In this document: positions 55,833 through 64,000 of the stretch, piece after piece | Numbering within the stretch: the stretch's first letter is position 1 | How the letters are laid out: each line of letters starts with the position of its first letter | NCBI GenBank assembly: GCA_020060215.1 | Contig: JAGVAP010000021.1 | Coordinates: 1 to 64,000 of the forward strand | DNA from: Deltaproteobacteria bacterium | GTDB taxonomy: Bacteria > Desulfobacterota > DSM-4660 > Desulfatiglandales > HGW-15 | DNA length: 64,000 nucleotides | Direction of reading: 5' to 3' | Translations under genes and position numbers: made by a program | The notes under the pieces: model-generated | What the model was told of the DNA's origin: nothing | The model's input: only the letters and a program-made list of their open reading frames with translations | Database searches by the model: none

Positions 55833-56672
55833 ATGTCAGACGCAGAACTCCTCAGCTACATTACTTTCGTTTACTTCTTTGCGTTCCTGGCCTATCTCAT
55901 GATGATGGTGATGGGCCGGGAGGTCTTCGGACGGGTGGCGACCCTGATCGCCCTGGCGGGGCTGATCGGCCACACGGCGGGGCTGGTCTACCGTTGGGTG
56001 GAGTCCTACCGGCTCGGCATCGGCCACGCCCCCCTCTCGAATCTCTACGAGTCGCTGATCTTTTTTGCCTGGTCCATTCTTCTGCTCTACCTCCTCATGG
56101 AATGGCGCACCAAGAACAAGACAGTGGGCGCCTTCATAACACCGATTGCGTTCCTGGCCATGGCGTACGCCTCCTACTCCCCCAACATCAGCAGCCGCAT
56201 CCAGCCCCTGGTCCCCGCCCTCAAGAGCAACTGGCTGATCGCCCACGTGCTGACCTGTTTCCTGGGATACGCGGCCTTTGCCCTCGCGTTCTGTCTCAGC
56301 CTGATGTACTTCTTCAAACGCATGGACAGACCCGAGGGGAAGAGCAATTTCGTCCGGCTCATCCCCCGGACGTCCATCCTCGACGACCTGAACTACCAGA
56401 TGGTGGCGATCGGTTTCCTCCTCCTCACCCTCGGGATCATCACCGGCTCGGTCTGGGCCCACTCCGCATGGGGCAGCTACTGGAGCTGGGACCCCAAAGA
56501 GACCTGGTCCCTGATCACGTGGCTTGTCTATGCAGCCTTTCTCCATTCCCGGATGGTCAGGGGCTGGCGGGGGAAGAGGCTGGCCATCCTGTCGATCGTA
56601 GGCTTCTCCTGCGTGCTGTTCACCTACTTCGGCGTCAATTATCTTGCCGGGCTGCACAGCTACGCAACGTAA
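55833..56672 (+). CDS. ccsA: CcsA/ResC-type cytochrome c heme handling protein
   Basis: 279 aa with about eight membrane helices. The heme-binding WWD motif is seen as WGSYWSWDPKETW (213-225), and His residues that could ligate heme lie at 138 (LIAHV) and 210 (WAHSAWG). It forms the system II synthase with ResB. The gene follows resB closely, so they are one operon. Confidence 0.95.
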   Translation: MSDAELLSYITFVYFFAFLAYLMMMVMGREVFGRVATLIALAGLIGHTAGLVYRWVESYRLGIGHAPLSNLYESLIFFAWSILLLYLLMEWRTKNKTVGAFITPIAFLAMAYASYSPNISSRIQPLVPALKSNWLIAHVLTCFLGYAAFALAFCLSLMYFFKRMDRPEGKSNFVRLIPRTSILDDLNYQMVAIGFLLLTLGIITGSVWAHSAWGSYWSWDPKETWSLITWLVYAAFLHSRMVRGWRGKRLAILSIVGFSCVLFTYFGVNYLAGLHSYAT

Positions 56673-56674
56673 CC

Positions 56675-56945
56675 ATTGACCATTGATCATTTAGCATCTT
56701 TCATTGATCATTCAGGATCCGGTACCTATTCGGCATCGCCCCTTTTGAGAGTGGTCGTCGGTCCATTTGTCCCCTGTCATTGGCCCTTGTGAATACCTTT
56801 CGTAACATGGGTGGAGCGCAGCGAAACCCATCGACTCCGGACAAGAACCTCAAGACCGACGGGTTTCGCTGCGCTCCACCCATCCTACATGACTCAGATG
56901 AAAAATGATCCGCGGCCAAATGACCAATGATCAATAAGATAAATG
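56675..56945. repeat. Composite repeat region, families K and B
   Basis: TTGACCATTGATCATTTAG words (K, 56675-56710), then the 83-bp palindromic family B element at 56806-56888 (GGGTGGAGCGCAGCGAAACCCATC ... GGGTTTCGCTGCGCTCCACCC). Another K end, AAATGACCAATGATCAATAAG (56893-56945), covers the start codon of the next gene. Confidence 0.8.
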
Positions 56946-58084
56946 AATACGAATATCAGCAGAGCAGCCAATATTTCGCCCAGGTGGCCGAGGGGATGGA
57001 GGAGCTCGGCGCAGAGGAGCTGTCCTCGCTGAATGCCCGGAACGTAACCCCCGTCTACCGGGGTATCCGGTTCCAGGCCGACCCTGCAACCCTGTACACG
57101 GTCAACTACACCTCACGCCTCGTCTCCAGGGTGCTCGCGCCCCTTGCCGTCTTCAACTGCCATTCCCACGAATACCTCTACAGAACGGCCAGGAAGATGG
57201 CGTGGTCCGATTTCTTTACGGTGGATCACTCCTTTGCCGTCTTCGCAAACGTCGCCAACAGCAAGATCCGCCATTCCCAGTATGCGGCTCAGCGCCTGAA
57301 GGATGGAGTGGTCGACTACTTCTATGAAAAGGGGGGCAGGAGACCCTCGGTCAACAAGACCGACCCGGATCTGTGGATCGGTCTCCACATCGAGAACAAC
57401 CGTGCGACCCTGAGCCTCGATACCTCGGGCGGCCCCCTCCACCGGAGGGGGTACCGGGAGAAGACCCTGTCCACGGTGATGCAGGAGACCCTTGCCGCCG
57501 CGGTCGTCCGGCTCTGTTCATGGGACGGCTCGGTCCCACTTTACGATCCGATGTGCGGCGCCGGCACGCTCCTGAGTGAAGCACTCATGCGCTACTGCCG
57601 AATCCCCGCCGGTTATCTCAGGAGGCGCTTCGGCTTCGAATTCCTGCCCGATTTCGACGCCCCCCTGTGGAAGGGCATTCGGAAGCGAACGGACGGCCTG
57701 ATTCGGGGTCTCCCGGAGGGTCTGATTGCGGGCAGCGATCTCTCCCCCAGGGCCATCCAGATCTCCAGGACCAATCTCGCGAAACTGCCCCATGGAGACA
57801 AGGTCGCCCTCCGGGCAAGCGATTTCCGGGATCTCCGAAACATGGGGAACAGGATAATCGTAAGCGATCCTCCGTATGGAGTTCGAACCGAGGGTCGCGA
57901 AGGGCTGCCGGAGCTCTACAAGCGTTTGGGGGACTTTCTGAAAAAGGAGTGCCGCGGCTCGACGGCATTCATCTATTTCGGGGACCGGGAGTTCATCAAA
58001 CACCTCGGCCTGAAACCCTCGCGGAAGATCCCTCTCCATGCGGGGGGGCTGGACGGCAGACTGGTGAAATATGACCTTTACTGA
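56927..58084 (+). CDS. THUMP-domain rRNA methyltransferase, RlmL-like
   Basis: 385 aa. A THUMP-containing N-terminus (GMEELGAEELSSLNARNVTPVYRGIRF) precedes a Rossmann methyltransferase with motif I DPMCGAGTLLSEAL and the N6-type catalytic motif DPPYG. It resembles the RlmL part of the RlmKL enzyme that makes m2G2445 in 23S rRNA; the RlmK half is absent. The ATG is inside a family K repeat and has no ribosome binding site, so initiation may be leaderless or use a different start. Confidence 0.88.
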   Translation: MINKINEYEYQQSSQYFAQVAEGMEELGAEELSSLNARNVTPVYRGIRFQADPATLYTVNYTSRLVSRVLAPLAVFNCHSHEYLYRTARKMAWSDFFTVDHSFAVFANVANSKIRHSQYAAQRLKDGVVDYFYEKGGRRPSVNKTDPDLWIGLHIENNRATLSLDTSGGPLHRRGYREKTLSTVMQETLAAAVVRLCSWDGSVPLYDPMCGAGTLLSEALMRYCRIPAGYLRRRFGFEFLPDFDAPLWKGIRKRTDGLIRGLPEGLIAGSDLSPRAIQISRTNLAKLPHGDKVALRASDFRDLRNMGNRIIVSDPPYGVRTEGREGLPELYKRLGDFLKKECRGSTAFIYFGDREFIKHLGLKPSRKIPLHAGGLDGRLVKYDLY

Positions 58085-58094
58085 GCAGGAGAAG

Positions 58095-58293
58095 ACCTGC
58101 CACCAAGGCACGAAGACACAAGGAACTCCAGGCACTCTCTCCTTTGTGCCTTTGTAGTCTTTGTGGCGAAAGGCGTCGAATTATGGTCTGTACTGAGGAG
58201 GAAGAATGGGGTATTGGAATGGTGGAATGATGGAATATCGGGTCAGGCTTCCATCCTTTACCCAACATTCCAACCTTCCATGATTCCACCACT
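58095..58293. repeat. Composite repeat region, families D and E
   Basis: CCACCAAGGCACGAAGACACAAGG ... CTTTGTGCCTTTGTAGTCTTTGTGG (D) is followed by GGAATGGTGGAATGATGGAAT ... CATTCCAACCTTCCATGATTCC (E). Confidence 0.8.
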
Positions 58294-58306
58294 CCGGGGG
58301 CTCTCC

Positions 58307-58795
58307 ATGCAGTTGCCCGATGCCGATGAACTCAGGAGACTGGCCGAGGAGCTGATGGGCCGGGAGACGACCATGACGATCTCCACCGCCCGTGAAGACG
58401 CGCCCTGGGCCGCCCCCGTCTATTACGTCCACCGCAAATCCAGCTTCTACTTCTTCTCGGACCCTTCTTCACGCCACATTCAGGAGGCCATGGAGAGCGG
58501 AAAGGCCTCGGCTGCCATCTTCCATCAGGCAAGCCACACCTGGAAGGAGATCAGGGGCATCCAGATGTCCGGATCAATCGTCCATCTGGGGGCGGGTCTG
58601 GAGGCGATACGGGCCACCCGCGCCTATCTCCAGAAGTTCCCCTTCACCCGCGATTTCTTCGATTCGGCCCAGGTCGATCTCGATGCCTTTGTCAGGAAGT
58701 TCAAGGTGCGGCTCTATGCCTTCCGCCCGACCGTCATGCTCTACCAGGACAACCGGATCCGGTTCAGCTTCAGGGAGGAGGTCCCGCTGGACTGA
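58307..58795 (+). CDS. PNPOx-fold (pyridoxamine 5'-phosphate oxidase-like) protein
   Basis: 162 aa from the ATG at 58307; a longer frame reaches 58163 through repeat sequence. The segment TMTISTAREDAPWAAPVYYVHRKSSFYFFSD is typical of flavin-reductase-like split-barrel proteins (YhbP/PNPOx). It could bind FMN, F420 or heme; the substrate is unknown. Dispersed repeats precede and follow it. No other partner gene is suggested. Confidence 0.8.
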   Translation: MQLPDADELRRLAEELMGRETTMTISTAREDAPWAAPVYYVHRKSSFYFFSDPSSRHIQEAMESGKASAAIFHQASHTWKEIRGIQMSGSIVHLGAGLEAIRATRAYLQKFPFTRDFFDSAQVDLDAFVRKFKVRLYAFRPTVMLYQDNRIRFSFREEVPLD

Positions 58796-58797
58796 AT

Positions 58798-58880
58798 GTA
58801 AGTTGGAGGTTGGAGGCAAGGAAAAGCAGTTGTCTCAGACCTCCGGTCGAGCGCAGCGCAACGCTCCTCCAACCTCAAAC
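58798..58880. repeat. AGGTTGGAGG/CCTCCAACC word repeat, family F
   Basis: TAAGTTGGAGGTTGGAGGCAAGG and the inverse CTCCTCCAACCTC flank a GGTCGAGCGCAGCGCAACGC core between two convergent genes. Similar words are near 43667. Confidence 0.65.
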
Positions 58881-58918
58881 GTTCTCGGTTTTCGCCTCAA
58901 CACTCCATTTCCCCACTC

Positions 58919-60346
58919 TCACAGCCCCACCTGCACCCGGTAGGTGAGCTTCACGTCGCCTTTTGGAGGGACCTTCACGTCAAATCGAATCGTGAAGGCA
59001 TCGGCCTTCTTGAAGGGATGGCTGTTGGAGACCATCTTCCAGTTCCCGGAGAGGGGCTCGATCACCCCCACGCTCACCTCTGTTTCCTTGTGGTTCTTCA
59101 GGGTGATCTCCCACTCGGTCTCGTGGAGCCTCGATGAGATCTGCCGAAAATCGATCTGTACCCGCGTCGCGGTAATCTCCCTTGTCTCTCCGACCTGCAG
59201 CCTTACATCCTCATTCACCGGCGCATGATCGATCCTGTCCTCGCCGATGAATACCCGGTCTCCCTCACCGTCCGTCCTGTAAAGGCGGACGACCCCGGCA
59301 GGCAGGACCACCCCCAGATGGTTCTCCTTGGTGTTCTTGAAGACCATGGAGACGGTGACGGGTTGCGCCACGGGTTCCTCCACGGATCTTCGCACCCCCG
59401 CCATCCTCGCGCCGTGTACCACGAATTCCTTGCGTACCCCGACGCCCCGGGCATCGAGGAGGTGGATCTGCTTGGCCTCATGGTCTTCGAGGGTGGTCTT
59501 CCGCTGGAGGTCATAGACATGGTACTCGAAAAGCGGGCTTTCCTGCAGCTGCGGGGCCGGGGGGGCTTCGGCCGTCCTCATGGCTGATGCCTGCAGGACC
59601 GCCGCATTCCTCCCATCTTGGACGCGGTGAACGTCTCCTGCAATCAGCTTCAGCTCCGCATCCCTGTATGCGGCTCCGCTCCTGTTGTCGATGTTGACCC
59701 ATGCCGAGAGCTGGGAAGAGGTCTCTGCGGAATCGATCAGCAGGATGTAATCCGCGCTCCAGTTCATTCCGGTGGTGAGGTAGGAGACCTCCAGCTCCAC
59801 CGGCTCCCTGGAGCGGTTGGAGTACTTCCAGGCCAGGGTGGGCCTGGCGACCAGGTCCCCGGGGAGGCTGGGAAGCACCCTGTAACCGGGATGGCCCAGG
59901 TAGATCTCCCCCCCAATTTCGAGGATCTGATCCTGGTTGTTGCTCAGAAGGGTCGCCTCCACCTCCTCCTTGCGATCGTGCGCTTCATTCCAGGTTACGA
60001 TCTTGATCTTCCTCCCCACGTACATGTCCAGCAGTTTCTTCGGATCCAGGAGGTCGTACTCGTAGCTCTGCTCCAGGACCGAGAAACCATCCGCTCCTTT
60101 CAGCGACGACGTATGGACCGTGGCGGGGAGGATCCGGGGTGCGACATCCATGAACCTGAGCTCCCCCTCCCCTGCCGGGAGCGCGATCCTTCGCGTCTCC
60201 TTGATCAGGCCCAGATTGCTGTTGTAGACGCTCACCTGCACCCGCGTACGATCCTTGAGATCGCTGGTCGTAACGGTCTGGGCATGGAGGGCGGAGGCAA
60301 GGATCGCCTGCACCAGCAGACAGGAGAGGCATGCGAAGATCTTCAT
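58919..60346 (-). CDS. Secreted DUF4139-domain protein
   Basis: 475 aa with a signal peptide (MKIFACLSCLLVQAILASALHA). The DUF4139 pattern is visible: LEVSYLTTGMNWSADYILLID near 207 and the late KNHKETEVSVGVIEPLSGNW. Beta-rich throughout, with no membrane helix after the signal, so probably periplasmic or surface-bound. The family function is unknown. The gene stands alone between repeat regions. Confidence 0.8.
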   Translation of the reverse strand: MKIFACLSCLLVQAILASALHAQTVTTSDLKDRTRVQVSVYNSNLGLIKETRRIALPAGEGELRFMDVAPRILPATVHTSSLKGADGFSVLEQSYEYDLLDPKKLLDMYVGRKIKIVTWNEAHDRKEEVEATLLSNNQDQILEIGGEIYLGHPGYRVLPSLPGDLVARPTLAWKYSNRSREPVELEVSYLTTGMNWSADYILLIDSAETSSQLSAWVNIDNRSGAAYRDAELKLIAGDVHRVQDGRNAAVLQASAMRTAEAPPAPQLQESPLFEYHVYDLQRKTTLEDHEAKQIHLLDARGVGVRKEFVVHGARMAGVRRSVEEPVAQPVTVSMVFKNTKENHLGVVLPAGVVRLYRTDGEGDRVFIGEDRIDHAPVNEDVRLQVGETREITATRVQIDFRQISSRLHETEWEITLKNHKETEVSVGVIEPLSGNWKMVSNSHPFKKADAFTIRFDVKVPPKGDVKLTYRVQVGL

Positions 60347-60421
60347 GGGGGGACCTCGTAACGGAAGAAAACGGTTCGGGGTTCAGCGTTCAGGATGAAC
60401 GGCAAAAGGACGTCCGCCTCC

Positions 60422-60635
60422 TCCATCCATCTTGTGCAGGAGCAAGCTCCTCGCTACGATTTATTCCATGTAGGGGCACTCTCCCGATTGCGATCCATTC
60501 CATCCATCTTCTGTAGGAGCAAGCTCCTGCTTGCGATTCATTCCATCCATCTTCTGTAGGAGCAAGCTCCTGCTTGCGATCCATTCGCCTCCGGGAAGAT
60601 CGCAAGCGGGGAGCTTGCTCCTACAGAAGAAGCTG
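60422..60635. repeat. Tandem array of family A palindromic repeats
   Basis: Four degenerate direct copies of a unit of about 35-45 bp (ATCCATCTTCTGTAGGAGCAAGCTCCTGCTTGCGATCCATTCC) start near 60423, 60468, 60502 and 60545, and one inverted end (60599-60630) closes the array. The rest of the 474-bp gap (60347-60820) has no recognised gene. Confidence 0.85.
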
Positions 60636-60820
60636 CCCGGCTGGACACTGAACCTCACAGTTGCATAAAACAAGGGCAATGTCGTCTTCGCAAATGGGGA
60701 GGCTACATGAATTGTGGAGGAATATTGTCAGCAATGAATACCGAGCATTGCCCCTCTCGGTCTCGCTGCCAGTGAATTCCGAAGGTACCCGAATTTGTGC
60801 AACGCTAGGGTGAACCCTCC

Positions 60821-63523
60821 TCAATCCACAAACACCGGCTCCCGCATGATCAGACGTATCGCCTCTCGGGCCGCCTCCGCCAGCGCAGGATGGGACTGTT
60901 CCAGGTTGGCGACCTGCCTGAGATGATCCGCCGTCCTCATCACCAGGGAGGCCATATCGCCCTCATCCACAGGAATGAAGGACATCACCTCCTCCCACGG
61001 GAGACGTCTTGCCCACAGGTACAGGGCCGCAGCAGGCCAGAACAGGACCTGCGGATCCTCAAAGGCCCTTCTCACCATGAGGAGCCGGATCTCCTCGATG
61101 AGACCAACCATCCGGTGGTAAGCGCTTTCCAGGACCTCCAGGCTTTCCGGAGCGCCGATGCGGATCTCCACCTCCTGAAACCGGTCCCAGACGAACGGAG
61201 CGATGCAGCCGGCCATCACCTCCGGACCGATGGACTCGAACGCGCCCTTTCTGATGGCCTCGGCAATCAAGAGGGGGTGGTCGAGTCTCAGCTTGGACGC
61301 CCATACTCCGTCCGCCGTCAGGTGGTGCTGTTCATCGATGAACCCGGTCTCCCGGAGGAACCTGATGTGCCGTTTGAAACTGAGCCACAGCCCTCCCGGC
61401 AGCTCCTCCAGGTTGGGGATGAGGGATCGGAACCTCCCCAGGAGTTTGCGTACATCGCCCCTGCCCCCATCGATGCACATCCGCAGACGCTCACATTCCT
61501 CGCAGACCATTTCCGAAAGGGCACTCCGGATCTCGCCCCGCTCATCCCCGGGCCCGCCCCTCCCTTCGGCCTCGATCTCGATAGGACGAAGCCCTTTTCC
61601 GGGGATCGAGGCAAGGAGGGGCTGCAGATGCTCCACCACATGGGGCTCGGGGAGATCGACTTTGTGGTCCAGGACCGCCTTGATCTGGTGAATGTCCACC
61701 TTCTTGAGGACGATCCTCCCCCTGCGCACCTTCAAGAGCCTCTTGATGTTGTGCGCCCCGCAGATCAGCCTTCCCTGATCCATGAAGGTGTGAAACACGA
61801 TGTAGACGATCCCGTTCTTGTGGAGGATCAGTCTCCCGGGAGTCAGCACCTCCCTGTAGACCTGCGCAAGCCTGTTCAGCCGCGCTTCCCGGGCGGTCCG
61901 CTTTGCAGCGCGCTGGAGCTCCGTCCTCATCTGCACAAGCTCAAGCACCTGATAAGGGTCGTCCGTGTCGCACCGTCCCCCGGAGAGGATTCCGCTGAAC
62001 TCCGCCAGCATCCGTTCCCACTCGGTCTGCAGGGGCGAGGCTTTTCTCTTCTGCTGGAAGGATGCGAAGGACCGCTCCAGGAGATTGTGCACCTCCGGCG
62101 GGGAATGGGAGAGGAGCAGGTTCAGCGCCATGGAGAAATTGATGTGGATCCGGCTCTCCAGAGGCTCCGGCTGAGAACCCTTGAGCCGGTAGATGAGCCG
62201 GGGGTCCTGGTGGACGCCGGGCAGGATGACCGCGAATCCGATGTTGTCCTTCCCCCGCCTGCCCGCCCGCCCGGTCATCTGCTGAAGCTCCGTGGCCGTG
62301 AGGTCGGCGAATTCACGACCGGTGAAACGGTCGCTCTGAACCAGGACGACCGTCCGCGCAGGAAAGTTGACCCCTGCGGCCACGGTGGAGGTCGAGAAGA
62401 TCGCATCCAGGTAGCCCTTGTTCATCATCTCTTCTACGAGCACTTTCCAGTAGGGCAGCTGCCCGGCGTGGTGGGACCCCACCATGCAGGACAAGAGGGG
62501 TCTGATCTGACGGTTTCTTTCCAGGTGAGGATATCGCTGCAGGAAACTCTTCACCTCCCGCCTCAGCCGCTCCTTGACCTCATAGGGCTTGTCCGCGGGG
62601 AAGCAGGTGAATACGGCCCTGTCGCAGTCCACCCTCGATTTCAGGAAGAAGATGGCGGGCAGCAGATCGAAGGCGCGGAGGCATTGGATGATCTCGCCGA
62701 ATCCCGTTCTTCTCCCCCTCTCCATGTACTCGGGAGACTCGACCAGCTTCCGCACCTTCGGCATCAACCCCTTCCGTCCGCCGAGGGGGGTAATGAGCCC
62801 GTCCGGGAAGAGGAAGAGCATCTCGAGCGGCACGGGCCTGTCCATGGACCGCACCACCTGAACCCTGGTGGAGCGGTTCTGATCGAGCCACTCGGCGATC
62901 TCCTCTGCATTGGATATGGTGGCCGAGAGGAGCAGCAGTCGCACCCGGGGAGGAAGGTAGATCAGCGTCTCTTCCCAGACGACCCCCCTGTCCGGATCGC
63001 TCAGGTAGTGGGCCTCGTCCAGGATGACCAGATCCGCCTGGAGGTCTCTCCCCTGCTGCATGGAATCGTAGAGTTGGTTCCGGAGGATCTCAGTGGTGCC
63101 CACAAGGATGGGCGCGGTCGGGTTCTCCTTCCGGTCCCCGGTAAGGATCCCGCACTGTTCCTTGCCGAACTCCTGGGAGAAATCCCTGTAGATGGAATTG
63201 GAAAGGGCCTTCAAAGGCGAGGCATACCAGGCCTTCAACCCTTTCGACAGGAAGCGGGTGATGGCCTGGGAGGCTATCCAGGTCTTTCCCGAACCGGTGG
63301 GCGCGCTGACGAGGACGTCGGACTCCTCCAGTTTCTCCAGGGCCTCGAGCTGAAACGGATCCGGGGCAAAAGGCCGCGCCTCCGGGACGCCGATCTTCTT
63401 GAAGGTCTTCTTGAGCAGCGGATCGACCTTGGGGTCCTCGCAGAGTCCCCTCCTGCCGGTCCGGGGGAGGGCGGCATGTTTCTTTCGTGCGGGTCGGCGG
63501 TAGTACCGTATTCTATCCGGCAT
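60821..63523 (-). CDS. Ski2-like DEAD/DEAH RNA helicase
   Basis: 900 aa. Motif I APTGSGKT (74-81), motif II LDEAH (168-172), motif III SAT (200-202) and motif VI QMTGRAGRRG (about 420) define an SF2 helicase. The RAGRRG, the long spacing to the C-terminus and the helical C-terminal part with LLVRRAFEDP and SLVMRTADHL resemble Ski2/Mtr4-like enzymes with a DSHCT-type domain. A role in RNA turnover or ribosome quality is likely but not shown. A charged N-terminal extension (YYRRPARKKH) is notable. Single gene. Confidence 0.85.
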   Translation of the reverse strand: MPDRIRYYRRPARKKHAALPRTGRRGLCEDPKVDPLLKKTFKKIGVPEARPFAPDPFQLEALEKLEESDVLVSAPTGSGKTWIASQAITRFLSKGLKAWYASPLKALSNSIYRDFSQEFGKEQCGILTGDRKENPTAPILVGTTEILRNQLYDSMQQGRDLQADLVILDEAHYLSDPDRGVVWEETLIYLPPRVRLLLLSATISNAEEIAEWLDQNRSTRVQVVRSMDRPVPLEMLFLFPDGLITPLGGRKGLMPKVRKLVESPEYMERGRRTGFGEIIQCLRAFDLLPAIFFLKSRVDCDRAVFTCFPADKPYEVKERLRREVKSFLQRYPHLERNRQIRPLLSCMVGSHHAGQLPYWKVLVEEMMNKGYLDAIFSTSTVAAGVNFPARTVVLVQSDRFTGREFADLTATELQQMTGRAGRRGKDNIGFAVILPGVHQDPRLIYRLKGSQPEPLESRIHINFSMALNLLLSHSPPEVHNLLERSFASFQQKRKASPLQTEWERMLAEFSGILSGGRCDTDDPYQVLELVQMRTELQRAAKRTAREARLNRLAQVYREVLTPGRLILHKNGIVYIVFHTFMDQGRLICGAHNIKRLLKVRRGRIVLKKVDIHQIKAVLDHKVDLPEPHVVEHLQPLLASIPGKGLRPIEIEAEGRGGPGDERGEIRSALSEMVCEECERLRMCIDGGRGDVRKLLGRFRSLIPNLEELPGGLWLSFKRHIRFLRETGFIDEQHHLTADGVWASKLRLDHPLLIAEAIRKGAFESIGPEVMAGCIAPFVWDRFQEVEIRIGAPESLEVLESAYHRMVGLIEEIRLLMVRRAFEDPQVLFWPAAALYLWARRLPWEEVMSFIPVDEGDMASLVMRTADHLRQVANLEQSHPALAEAAREAIRLIMREPVFVD

Positions 63524-63713
63524 CAGGTCCTTCTGCCACGGAGACTGGGGAATGTCCGACGTGGAATGACCAGTGTCCAGTTTCCAGGTGAAACGGAAGA
63601 TTCCTCAGGGCGGTTGAATCCGCCGCAGATAGGGTTCGACTTCCTCATTTCCATGAGCATTGGAATTCTACATCCTACATTCTTTGGTGTCTTCGCGGCG
63701 ATCTTCTTTCTCG

Positions 63714-63992
63714 TCAACAGCTGAGGCCGAGCAAATGGGCGGCCACGGTGTCCATGTCCTTCAGGTAACCGGCCTGCGCCTTTGCAGGTTGCAGCGATTC
63801 CAGCATCGGGACCATGCCTTCCATGCAGGGATCGCAACCGCACGCGATCTTGACCCCATTCATGTAGACCTTCTCGATCACATCCCTCGCGAAGAGCCGG
63901 GCCGCCGCATTCATGTACTCCCGGTCCCTGCCGTCCCCGAGACGGGCAACCTTTTCGCAGAAGGCCTCCCCCACTTCCGCCCAGGTCATCAT
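63714..63992 (-). CDS. Unrecognised small protein, possibly truncated at the window edge
   Basis: 92 aa from an ATG 8 bp before the window end; the true start could lie outside. Helical (AEVGEAFCEKVARLGDGRDREY) with a Cys pair CGCDPC in the middle. The family is not recognised. The pair of Cys could bind metal. The downstream side (60821-63523) is the helicase gene on the same strand. Confidence 0.5.
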   Translation of the reverse strand: MMTWAEVGEAFCEKVARLGDGRDREYMNAAARLFARDVIEKVYMNGVKIACGCDPCMEGMVPMLESLQPAKAQAGYLKDMDTVAAHLLGLSC

Positions 63993-64000
63993 GTCCGCAA

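Noticed and set aside
60422..60635. CRISPR array
   Set aside because: Units are degenerate and the gaps between them are themselves repeated words, not unique spacers. The elements are palindromic and dispersed elsewhere, and no cas genes are present.

Overview
The window reads as GC-rich chromosomal DNA from a free-living, probably anaerobic Gram-negative bacterium of the deltaproteobacterial type (Desulfobacterota, possibly near Syntrophales). This placement is an inference from gene content: a tig-clpP-clpX-lon cluster, a DUF6178 protein, ResB/CcsA (system II) cytochrome c maturation, Lnt, a sigma-54 enhancer-binding protein, and HypE/HypF. No rRNA or species marker is present.

Left edge (1-4361): remains of an integrated mobile element. 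It has an array with exact 23-bp period that looks like the end of an IS21-family insertion sequence, a P4/D5-type primase-helicase, three small helix-turn-helix proteins and a short unknown ORF behind a perfect palindrome. This module lies on the 3' side of tRNA-Asp, and a copy of the tRNA 3' end is present nearby, so tRNA-Asp is the likely integration site. No integrase is visible.

Core region (4586-45488): tRNA-Val; protein quality control (tig, clpP, clpX, lon); an FmdB-like zinc ribbon; a NEW3-domain protein with an ABC ATPase and permease; DUF6178; an ExbB/ExbD pair; ftsB and a TPR protein; a MetE-like zinc protein with hypF and hypE; a Ser/Thr kinase, an IMPase-like phosphatase, trmL and a WalJ-like hydrolase. 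Then comes the long leftward operon tRNA-Gly, rimP, nusA, ylxR, infB, DUF503, rbfA, truB, rpsO, pnp, M16 protease, dut. It is followed on the plus strand by a CorC-like protein, lnt and prfB (with its programmed +1 frameshift), and on the minus strand by a sigma-54 regulator.

Right part (45848-64000): a deacetylase-like protein, an M20 peptidase, plsC, glmS, a small transpeptidase and serS, resB and ccsA, an RlmL-like methyltransferase, a PNPOx-like protein, a DUF4139 secreted protein and a Ski2-like helicase.

The most unusual property is the intergenic DNA. Many gaps over about 70 bp hold quasi-palindromic elements built from short repeated words, in at least ten families. Several overlap genes, supplying the stop codons of three genes (TPR protein, lnt, sigma-54 regulator) and probably the start codons of lnt and the RlmL-like gene. 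I found no convincing new multi-gene defence or biosynthetic system. The best leads are the repeat/gene boundary effects, the terminator placed directly against the rimP start codon, and the tRNA-Asp island edge.
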